From an uncultured Ruminococcus sp. (lineage in GTDB: Bacteria; Bacillota; Clostridia; Oscillospirales; Acutalibacteraceae), in contig CAMKNF010000123.1 of the NCBI GenBank assembly GCA_946414115.1, forward strand, positions 1 to 5,834: a DNA stretch of 5,834 nucleotides. The letters run 5' to 3'. The position numbers and the translations under genes are program-made. Shown in pieces: positions 1-4,288 of the stretch. The notes beneath the pieces were generated by a model, which was given only the letters and a program-made list of their open reading frames with translations, had not been told where the DNA came from and searched no databases. How positions within the stretch are numbered: position 1 is the stretch's first letter; every line of letters begins with the position of its first letter.

Positions 1-45
1 CCACCGAGATCTACACTCTTTCCCTACACGACGCTCTTCCGATCT
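1..45 (+). other. Illumina P5/TruSeq read-1 adapter (artefact)
   Basis: These 45 bases match the 3' part of the Illumina universal (P5) adapter, lacking only its first 13 bases, and end in the ligation signature GCTCTTCCGATCT. They are library sequence, not genome. The matching index adapter lies at the other end in the expected orientation, so the contig looks like one complete library molecule. Biological sequence begins at 46. Confidence 0.98.
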
Positions 46-70
46 GTTTCATCAATTCAAGATAATCCAT
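46..70 (-). CDS. 5' fragment of an unidentified gene (8 codons)
   Basis: Reading leftward, an ATG at 70-68 is preceded by a good ribosome binding site (AAAGGA, 6 nt upstream) and starts MDYLELMK before the adapter interrupts it. The rest of the gene is missing. The opening resembles the N-termini of many small nitroreductase-family flavoproteins (pattern M-[DN]-[FY]-L-E-L-x-K), but eight residues cannot establish a function, so the product is left open. A frame through the adapter adds QIGRASCRERV and a stop at 11-13; that tail is artefact. A promoter candidate lies about 210 bp upstream (281-309), which implies a long leader. Confidence 0.5.
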
Positions 71-107
71 AGTAATTCCTTTCTTTGCGTTTTGCCGCAG
101 ATATGAC

Positions 108-137
108 AATAACCGACACCGCAAGGCATCGGTTATT
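108..137 (-). repeat. Stem-loop in leader of the left-end gene
   Basis: The inverted repeat AATAACCGA / TCGGTTATT (9 bp) continues through a 2x2 internal loop to a 2-bp cap closing a tetraloop (GCAA on the plus strand). Neither strand has a convincing U-tract after it, so it is not a typical intrinsic terminator. It lies 38 bp upstream of the start codon at 70, inside the leader predicted from the promoter at 281-309. A structural or regulatory role is inferred only. Confidence 0.5.
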
Positions 138-141
138 TATA

Positions 142-221
142 CAAGCGGAAATTAAACAAGTAGTCACCTATCCTGTTTACTTCACATAAAAAAGCAAAAA
201 CTCAAGTATAATTTCCGTTTG
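142..221 (-). repeat. Long-range inverted repeat in the same leader
   Basis: The arms at 142-154 and 209-221 are complementary over 13 positions, with one non-Watson-Crick position (A/C in minus-strand RNA, G/U in plus-strand RNA). They enclose a 54-nt AT-rich loop. With the stem-loop at 108-137 this would give a two-domain folded leader. I do not recognise a known riboswitch core, and chance pairing in AT-rich DNA is possible, although the CGGAAATTA/TAATTTCCG core is a perfect 9 bp. Confidence 0.35.
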
Positions 222-280
222 CAGATAAATTTGTAAAAAGATATTTTATATTCTGTATACTAATGTATGCTACATATGAA

Positions 281-309
281 ATATTATCCCGAATTGTGTA
301 ATTTGTCAA
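281..309 (-). promoter_or_regulatory. Candidate promoter for the left-end gene
   Basis: On the minus strand a perfect -35 TTGACA (309-304) is followed after 17 bp by TAATAT (286-281). An overlapping GATAAT with a 15-bp spacer is a second choice for the -10. It starts about 54 bp past the stop codon of the alcohol dehydrogenase and points toward the gene fragment at 70, so it would make that gene independent and give it a leader of about 205 nt. Confidence 0.5.
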
Positions 310-362
310 TGCTTTTGATTATTTTTTGGTAAACAGAATTATGTTATTTGTCTGTTGCCGGA

Positions 363-1535
363 TTATTCACCCATACTCTCTTTTAGAATGCTGACAATTT
401 CGTCGTGATTAAGCACCTTGTAGCCGCCGTCCATTATAAAACTACCCTTTGCAATTCCGTCTATCATACCATCTGTTACGCCTAAATCCCTGATATTCAT
501 TATAAGACCGATTTCTTTCATCCAGCTTTCCATACGTGAAAGTCCTTCAAGTGCGATTTCTTCGTCGGTTTTGCCGTCGGGTAAAACATTCCAGACGTTT
601 ACAGCATAGCGTTTAAACTTTGCTAGTCCGTAAGGCATAATGAATTTGTAGTAAGGAATTGAAACAGCCGCCAAAGTCATTCCGTGAGTAGCGTCGGTAT
701 ATGCACCTACAGACTGACCGAGCATATGCACCATCCAGTCGGTGGTTTTTCCGCAGGCTACAAGGGTATTAAGCGCCCAAGTTGCAATCCACATAATGTT
801 ACTGCGAGCTTCGTAATCGGTGGGATTATCTATTGCAATTCTTGAAGAATGGATAAGCGATTTGAGTAAGCCCTCCATAATGTAGTCGGAAGTGTTGTCG
901 TCCTCGCCCGAAAAATACTGTTCAAGAATATGCGACATTATGTCATAAAATCCTGCTACCATCTGATATTTCGGCAATGTATATGTGAATGTGGGGTTGA
1001 GAATTGAAAACTTCGGGAAAACATTGTCGCCGAACACGTGACCGATTTTGAGCTTCTGCTCGTGATTTGTAATAACCGATCCGCCGTTCATTTCACTGCC
1101 TGTTCCTACCATTGTGAGAACACAGCCGACGGGGATAATCTCGTTGTCGACATCTTCCATTCTCAAATAGTATTTGTCCCATGGATCCTCGGTGCAATGA
1201 ACAGACACGGAAACTGCCTTTGCATAATCGCAGACGCTTCCGCCGCCTACGGCAAGAATGAAATCCGCTTTGCCCTCTCTTGCCTTTTTACAACCGTCAA
1301 CGAGCTTTTCGGAAGTCGGATTCGGCATAACGCCTCCGTCCTCAATTATAGTTTTTCCGCATTCATTTAAAATTTTTACAACCTTATCATAGATTCCGTT
1401 TTTCTTGATTGAACCTCCGCCATAGCAGAAAAGTACGTTTTTTCCGTAATTTTTAAGCTCTGAAGCGAGATTATCAAGAGCGTCCTCCCCGAAATAAAGC
1501 TTTGTGGGATTTGAATAAGTGAAATTTCCTAACAT
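363..1535 (-). CDS. Iron-containing alcohol dehydrogenase (YqhD/butanol dehydrogenase type)
   Basis: This 390-residue protein has the usual length for cytosolic group III alcohol dehydrogenases, which reduce aldehydes to alcohols with NAD(P)H. The N-terminal Rossmann-like half has GGGS at 39-42 and GGGSVCDYAK at 97-106, then VGTGSE at 143-148. The helical C-terminal half has all four expected metal ligands: D198 and H202 in GFYDIMSH, H270, and H284 in DATHG. These match the D194/H198/H267/H281 set of E. coli YqhD; the glycine-rich 39-42 turn fits NADPH use. The start is firm: AAGGAGG lies at 1549-1543. The gene is divergent from a MerR regulator whose operator sits in its promoter, suggesting aldehyde or electrophile induction. 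Downstream there is only a weak 6-bp hairpin (332-356), so no clear terminator. The exact substrate cannot be read from sequence. Confidence 0.93.
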   Translation of the reverse strand: MLGNFTYSNPTKLYFGEDALDNLASELKNYGKNVLFCYGGGSIKKNGIYDKVVKILNECGKTIIEDGGVMPNPTSEKLVDGCKKAREGKADFILAVGGGSVCDYAKAVSVSVHCTEDPWDKYYLRMEDVDNEIIPVGCVLTMVGTGSEMNGGSVITNHEQKLKIGHVFGDNVFPKFSILNPTFTYTLPKYQMVAGFYDIMSHILEQYFSGEDDNTSDYIMEGLLKSLIHSSRIAIDNPTDYEARSNIMWIATWALNTLVACGKTTDWMVHMLGQSVGAYTDATHGMTLAAVSIPYYKFIMPYGLAKFKRYAVNVWNVLPDGKTDEEIALEGLSRMESWMKEIGLIMNIRDLGVTDGMIDGIAKGSFIMDGGYKVLNHDEIVSILKESMGE

Positions 1536-1547
1536 AATATTTCCTCC

Positions 1548-1575
1548 TTGACTGAATATTTTGTTTGTGTATAAT
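1548..1575 (+). promoter_or_regulatory. Promoter of the MerR-family regulator
   Basis: TTGACT (1548-1553), a 16-bp spacer and a perfect TATAAT (1570-1575) point toward the regulator and predict a start near 1582. The -35 overlaps by two bases the ribosome binding site of the divergent dehydrogenase (1543-1549), and its -10 ends 2 bp before the dehydrogenase -10. The two polymerases therefore cannot occupy the region together. Confidence 0.7.
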
Positions 1576-1577
1576 AT

Positions 1578-1608
1578 ATTATAAAAGTTAAAGTTAGCTT
1601 TAAGTCAA
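1578..1608 (-). promoter_or_regulatory. MerR-type promoter of the alcohol dehydrogenase gene
   Basis: The minus strand carries TTGACT (1608-1603), a 19-bp spacer and a perfect TATAAT (1583-1578). The overlong spacer is the hallmark of promoters activated by MerR-family proteins, which twist the DNA to bring -35 and -10 into register; ordinary sigma-A promoters have about 17 bp. Transcription should start near 1571, giving a leader of about 35 nt. Confidence 0.85.
1588..1603. promoter_or_regulatory. MerR-family operator (dyad in the 19-bp spacer)
   Basis: A dyad with perfect 6-bp arms, TTAAAG-CTAA-CTTTAA on the minus strand, begins at the last base of the -35 and fills most of the 19-bp spacer. 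Its centre has the same offset from the -35 as the SoxR operator in the soxS promoter. It is the obvious binding site for the divergent regulator at 1651. It also lies just downstream of the regulator's own predicted start site, so binding could dampen the regulator's expression. Confidence 0.82.
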
Positions 1609-1650
1609 TACCTTTTTTGCAAAATTTCAAATTTTTCGGAGTGATTATTT

Positions 1651-2094
1651 ATGACATACACAATAGGAGAAATGGCAAAGCTGCTTGATGTTGCACCGTC
1701 TACCCTTCGTTATTACGATAAAGAAGGGTTGCTGCCGTTTATGGAGCGGACAGAAAACGGAATACGCATTTTCAAGGACAGCGACTACGAAATTTTAAAA
1801 ATTATTCATTGTCTTAAAGCAACAGGAATGCAGATTAAGGATATAAAAGAATTTATCAATCTTGTAATGCAGGGTGACAAAAGTATTGACGCAAGACTTG
1901 AGCTTTTTAAAAAGAGGAAAGCCGAATTAGAAAAACAAATGGCAGATTTGCAGGGAACAATGGACACCGTCAACTTTAAGTGCTGGTACTACGAAACGGC
2001 AAAGAAAGCAGGTACTACTGCTGTACCCGACAATATGAGCGATGATGAACTGCCTGAAGATATGAGAAAAATAAGAGCAAGGCTCAGAAATTAG
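1651..2094 (+). CDS. MerR-family transcriptional regulator, AdhR/NmlR-like
   Basis: This 147-residue DNA-binding regulator has the MerR winged helix-turn-helix at the N-terminus: IGEMAKLLDVAPSTLRYYDKEGLL (helix-turn-helix core near 5-28; quoted here as residues 5-15 and 16-28), then the wing around NGIRIF (36-41). A dimerising antiparallel helix follows, about 75-105, rich in E, K and L. C54 in IIHCLKATGM aligns with Cys52 of B. subtilis AdhR and pneumococcal NmlR, the residue that senses aldehydes and other electrophiles; a second cysteine, C111, lies past the coiled coil. There is no metal-binding cysteine cluster and no large effector domain. ATG 1651 is preceded by GGAG at 1638-1641. By context it should activate the divergent alcohol dehydrogenase through the dyad at 1588-1603. 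No strong terminator follows; transcripts may run to the tRNA-Leu terminator. Confidence 0.9.
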   Translation: MTYTIGEMAKLLDVAPSTLRYYDKEGLLPFMERTENGIRIFKDSDYEILKIIHCLKATGMQIKDIKEFINLVMQGDKSIDARLELFKKRKAELEKQMADLQGTMDTVNFKCWYYETAKKAGTTAVPDNMSDDELPEDMRKIRARLRN

Positions 2095-2166
2095 TTTGAC
2101 TTTATAAATGATTCAAACGCAAAAATCAAATAAATTAAAAAAACTACAATTTTTTCAAAATAAGTA

Positions 2167-2195
2167 TTGACAAGTAAAGAATGCTATGATATAAT
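2167..2195 (+). promoter_or_regulatory. Consensus promoter of tRNA-Leu
   Basis: A perfect TTGACA (2167-2172) and perfect TATAAT (2190-2195) are separated by exactly 17 bp, typical of a strong stable-RNA promoter. Transcription should start near 2202. The leader of about 36 nt contains a small hairpin, GTTGA-GAAA-TCAAC (2208-2221). Confidence 0.9.
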
Positions 2196-2237
2196 AGCAC
2201 TCGTTGAGTTGAGAAATCAACAAACATCAGAATAACT

Positions 2238-2322
2238 GCGAGTGTGCTGGAATAGGCAGACAGGCACGTTTGAGGGGCGTGTGTTTTACGACGTACGGGT
2301 TCAAGTCCCGTCACTCGCACCA
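2238..2322 (+). tRNA. tRNA-Leu(GAG)
   Basis: An 85-nt class II tRNA with encoded CCA. The acceptor arms GCGAGTG / CACTCGC pair fully, the anticodon stem is CACGT/GCGTG, the loop is TTGAGGG with anticodon GAG at 2272-2274, a long variable arm follows, and the T arm is ACGGG-TTCAAGT-CCCGT. It reads CUC and CUU leucine codons. It is a single-gene unit with its own promoter and terminator. Confidence 0.96.
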
Positions 2323-2327
2323 TTCCT

Positions 2328-2376
2328 AAGGTCTTAAAAATGGTTTAGATAAGCCGTTTCTAAGACTTCTTTTTTT
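2328..2376 (+). terminator. Intrinsic terminator of tRNA-Leu
   Basis: The arms AAGGTCTTA and TAAGACTT pair with one bulged G, and AAATGG/CCGTTT extends the stem below a 10-nt loop. A run of seven T (2370-2376) follows. It begins 5 nt after the tRNA CCA end. Confidence 0.85.
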
Positions 2377-2397
2377 GCTTAAAAATTCTGTGGTCAT

Positions 2398-2442
2398 TAA
2401 AAGAAGAGTGCCCCGATACGCGATCTGCGTGTCGAGGCACTC
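2398..2442 (-). terminator. Intrinsic terminator of the tRNA operon
   Basis: On the minus strand a GC-rich stem of about 16 pairs (GAGTGCC/GGCACTC, then a second block with one mismatch and a G/T wobble) closes a 5-nt loop and is followed by TTCTTTT. It begins 3 nt after the CCA end of tRNA-Gln. It faces the tRNA-Leu terminator, with 21 bp between them. Confidence 0.9.
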
Positions 2443-2445
2443 GGC

Positions 2446-2520
2446 TGGCTGGGCCGGCGGGATTCGAACCCACGGGTGACGGAGTCAAAGTCCGTTGCCT
2501 TACCGCTTGGCGACGGCCCA
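2446..2520 (-). tRNA. tRNA-Gln(TTG)
   Basis: A 75-nt cloverleaf with encoded CCA. The acceptor is TGGGCCG/CGGCCCA with discriminator G, the anticodon stem is ACGGA/TCCGT, and the loop CTTTGAC has anticodon TTG (complement at 2486-2488). The T arm contains GTTCGAAT. It is the last gene of the minus-strand tRNA operon and reads CAA/CAG. Confidence 0.96.
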
Positions 2521-2539
2521 AAGTATTTTTTATAGAATT

Positions 2540-2570
2540 AAAGCCGCCAAAGGAACTCTTTAGCGGCTTT
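2540..2570 (-). terminator. Hairpin between tRNA-Lys and tRNA-Gln
   Basis: AAAGCCGC and GCGGCTTT form an 8-bp stem, extended by four more pairs beyond one mismatch to a 5-nt loop. On the minus strand the 3' arm ends in CTTTAATTCT, a weak U-rich tail. It may act as a partial terminator that lowers tRNA-Gln, or as a processing hairpin. No promoter was found between it and tRNA-Gln, so tRNA-Gln probably depends on read-through. Confidence 0.5.
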
Positions 2571-2645
2571 GGTGACCCATCGGAGATTCGAACTCCGGAC
2601 ACCTTGATTAAAAGTCAAGTGCTCTGCCAACTGAGCTAATGAGTC
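2570..2645 (-). tRNA. tRNA-Lys(TTT)
   Basis: A 76-nt cloverleaf with encoded CCA. The acceptor GACTCAT/ATGGGTC has one T/G wobble and discriminator A. The anticodon stem is CTTGA/TCAAG and the loop CTTTTAA has anticodon TTT (complement at 2610-2612). It lies only 3 nt downstream of tRNA-His, so both come from one transcript. Confidence 0.96.
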
Positions 2646-2648
2646 AAA

Positions 2649-2726
2649 TGGGGTGGAATGACGGATTCGAACCGTCGGTCTCCAGTGCCACAAACTGGCG
2701 CGTTAACCAACTACGCTAATCCCACC
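2649..2726 (-). tRNA. tRNA-His(GTG)
   Basis: 78 nt including the histidine-specific extra 5' G (G-1, at 2726) paired with C73, and encoded CCA. The eight-pair acceptor is GGTGGGAT/ATTCCACC, the anticodon stem is CCAGT/ACTGG, and the loop TTGTGGC has anticodon GTG (complement at 2689-2691). It is separated by 3 nt from tRNA-Arg upstream. Confidence 0.96.
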
Positions 2727-2729
2727 ATA

Positions 2730-2806
2730 TGGCGCGCCAAAAGGGACTCGAACCCCTGACCTACTGCTTAGAAGGCAGTTGCTCTATCCAGCTGAGCTAT
2801 TGGCGC
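2730..2806 (-). tRNA. tRNA-Arg(TCT)
   Basis: A 77-nt cloverleaf with encoded CCA. The acceptor is GCGCCAA/TTGGCGC with discriminator G, the anticodon stem is ACTGC/GCAGT, and the loop CTTCTAA has anticodon TCT (complement at 2770-2772). It reads AGA/AGG and is the first gene of the minus-strand tRNA operon. Confidence 0.96.
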
Positions 2807-2813
2807 AGTTCTG

Positions 2814-2829
2814 AACAGCTATAGCTGTT
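2814..2829. repeat. 16-bp perfect palindrome in the tRNA operon leader
   Basis: AACAGCTATAGCTGTT is its own reverse complement. It lies between the predicted start site (about 2838) and tRNA-Arg (2806). In the transcript it could form a short hairpin near the 5' processing site; as DNA it could bind a dimeric regulator. Nothing in the sequence decides between these. Confidence 0.45.
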
Positions 2830-2844
2830 TTCGTCAGCCTTTAT

Positions 2845-2873
2845 ATTATATCTATTAAGGTGGATTTTGTCAA
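2845..2873 (-). promoter_or_regulatory. Consensus promoter of the tRNA operon
   Basis: On the minus strand, perfect TTGACA (2873-2868), a 17-bp spacer and perfect TATAAT (2850-2845). It begins 48 bp past the stop codon of the NTPase-CYTH gene and drives the Arg-His-Lys-Gln cluster. Confidence 0.9.
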
Positions 2874-2921
2874 TACCTTTTTAAAGATTTTTTTAAAATG
2901 TCGATATTGTGCAAAATATAA

Positions 2922-4043
2922 TTATTTTTGCAGATTGCTGTAAAAACCATTTTTTCCGTATTTCTGCGCTAACGCAAGGTTTCGATATTCCTGCTCAAAC
3001 GTCACTTCTCTGATTAGCCTTATAAAGTCAGGCAGCTTATACTGCTGATTTTCCGAAAGCAGTTCAATCTCAATTGTCGCCTTATCATTCCAGAACGGAT
3101 ATACGTCAAGCTCGTAATATGTGTTGTTCCACACAATGCAGTATCTATCCTTTGAAATTATGCCTGTAATATACTCTTTTTTGCTCATATATTCGTTATA
3201 TTCTTTTTCAGAAATATAATTTTCAATTTCAATGCGCTTTATGTCACTGATTTTGATTTTGACGGTTTTGATATATACGGCGTTTTTCCCCTCACCACGT
3301 TTTCTTATTCTAAAATATCCCTCGTCGGGAGTTGTAAAATATGCTTGTGTTATAGGGATTTTACGGCAGGTTTTTATGTTATTCAGAAAATTAAGGTTGG
3401 GATAGTCTATAAGAAATTTTCTTTCAATTTCAAAGTGTTTAGGGATTCCGAGAAAAGATAAAATTTCGGTCATAAGGCGTTCAAGCTTTTTGTCAAATGA
3501 AGTTGAATTGTCAATTACACGAAGATGAGGCGTACCTGTCCATACAGACAGTATCTCTTCATCAAGCTTTTTAGCCTGCTCTATGCTTTCATTACGAGCC
3601 TTGTTGTTTGTCAGATTATAATAGTTCTCTGCACCGTCTGCGGCTGTTACAAGGTGAAAAACAGCGTCGTATGAATTGCGGATTATATCCTCATTAGCAC
3701 CGTTTAGTGAAGAATATCGGTCAAATTCCTCTTGAGTAACAAATGCCTTATTATCAAGCAAGCCTCTGTCAAAGAGCATTACCACCCTGTCGCAGGGCAT
3801 CTTTTTGGCAAGCTCTGTCTTTTCATTTTCTTCAACCAGTTCAAGCTCAAACAACAGCTTATGAAATTCATACCTTCCCATATTCTGCGGAGTTTTTCCG
3901 CTTAAAATAAGCTTTGTTGCACGTTCGTCAATTGTAATTACCTCTATCCCCTGCTCCTTAAGCTTTTCCGATACATATGAAAGCGCAGTAGTTTTTCCCG
4001 AGCAAGGTCCTCCTGTGAGAACAATTTTAATTACTTCAGCCAT
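2922..4043 (-). CDS. P-loop NTPase fused to a CYTH (triphosphate tunnel) domain
   Basis: A 373-residue soluble two-domain protein. Residues 1 to about 200 form an AAA_28/NadR-kinase-like P-loop domain: Walker A GGPCSGKT at 11-18 and a Walker B-like VVMLFDRG at 87-94. Residues about 203-373 form a CYTH domain with its landmark EIERK (205-209), the basic strand FRIRKR (244-249), later lysines (YIKTVK), ELD (311-313), EIE (325-327) and EVT (346-348). These acidic and basic side chains normally line a tunnel that binds metal and a triphosphate. The same order occurs in Drosophila TTD14, a GTP- and phospholipid-binding protein; the bacterial substrate is unknown. I chose ATG 4043, with AAGAGG 6 nt upstream; a TTG at 4049 would abut that site. 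No signal peptide or membrane segment is visible. The gene stands alone, and no clear terminator precedes the tRNA operon. Confidence 0.88.
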   Translation of the reverse strand: MAEVIKIVLTGGPCSGKTTALSYVSEKLKEQGIEVITIDERATKLILSGKTPQNMGRYEFHKLLFELELVEENEKTELAKKMPCDRVVMLFDRGLLDNKAFVTQEEFDRYSSLNGANEDIIRNSYDAVFHLVTAADGAENYYNLTNNKARNESIEQAKKLDEEILSVWTGTPHLRVIDNSTSFDKKLERLMTEILSFLGIPKHFEIERKFLIDYPNLNFLNNIKTCRKIPITQAYFTTPDEGYFRIRKRGEGKNAVYIKTVKIKISDIKRIEIENYISEKEYNEYMSKKEYITGIISKDRYCIVWNNTYYELDVYPFWNDKATIEIELLSENQQYKLPDFIRLIREVTFEQEYRNLALAQKYGKNGFYSNLQK

Positions 4044-4096
4044 AGCCAACCTCTTATTTTTAAATCTTAATTAATATTATTAAATCTTTTAAACTC

Positions 4097-4102
4097 ATTA
4101 TA
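4097..4102 (-). promoter_or_regulatory. Possible -10 of the NTPase-CYTH gene
   Basis: A perfect TATAAT on the minus strand lies 53 bp upstream of the chosen start at 4043. No recognisable -35 sits at 16-18 bp (best ATTAAA), so the promoter is weak or needs an activator, or this is a chance match in AT-rich DNA. The rest of the spacer, to 4206, shows no other feature I can name. Confidence 0.3.
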
Positions 4103-4206
4103 ACTTTTCGAAATATATTTTTAATTCTTCATTGCAATTATTTCTACTCTTTGCGGCAATATATGGTGCAATTTTCAATTTTAGCCTGAAATATAGCCGT
4201 TCAGCG

Positions 4207-4236
4207 TTGACAAAACACACATTAAAGTGCTAAAAT
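4207..4236 (+). promoter_or_regulatory. Promoter of the branched-chain aminotransferase gene
   Basis: Perfect TTGACA (4207-4212), an 18-bp spacer and TAAAAT (4231-4236). Transcription should start near 4243, leaving a leader of about 46 nt. This is too short for a T-box or a leader-peptide attenuator, so if amino acids control the gene, they do so at initiation. Confidence 0.65.
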
Positions 4237-4288
4237 AATTCTGTACCTTTTAAGGGTTTTGTATATATTTCGAAAGGAAGTAATGTAA

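Noticed and set aside
1038..1370. 110-codon plus-strand frame opposite the alcohol dehydrogenase
   Set aside because: It lies wholly antisense to a clear 390-residue enzyme and has no protein-family motif I recognise; it is a shadow frame.
2094..2118. GTTTGA/TCAAAC inverted repeat after the MerR gene as a terminator
   Set aside because: The stem is 6 bp and AT-rich, the loop is 13 nt and no T-run follows; too weak to call.
2197..2203. GCACTCG upstream of tRNA-Leu repeats the 3' acceptor strand and could pair with the tRNA 5' end
   Set aside because: Most of it lies before the predicted start site near 2202, and a 6-7-base match is easily chance.
2360..2602. 80-codon minus-strand frame
   Set aside because: It runs through the operon terminator, tRNA-Gln and into tRNA-Lys; its peptide is tRNA sequence translated.
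2731..2738. GGCGCGCC palindrome (AscI site) as a cloning scar
   Set aside because: It is formed naturally by the acceptor stem and discriminator of tRNA-Arg.
2238..2810. tRNA genes as an integration (att) site for a mobile element
   Set aside because: No integrase, no direct repeat of a tRNA 3' end and no foreign-looking genes lie beside them; all five tRNAs are intact.
4243..4288. T-box or leader-peptide attenuation upstream of ilvE
   Set aside because: The predicted leader is about 46 nt, with no specifier stem, T-box motif or terminator hairpin before the start codon.
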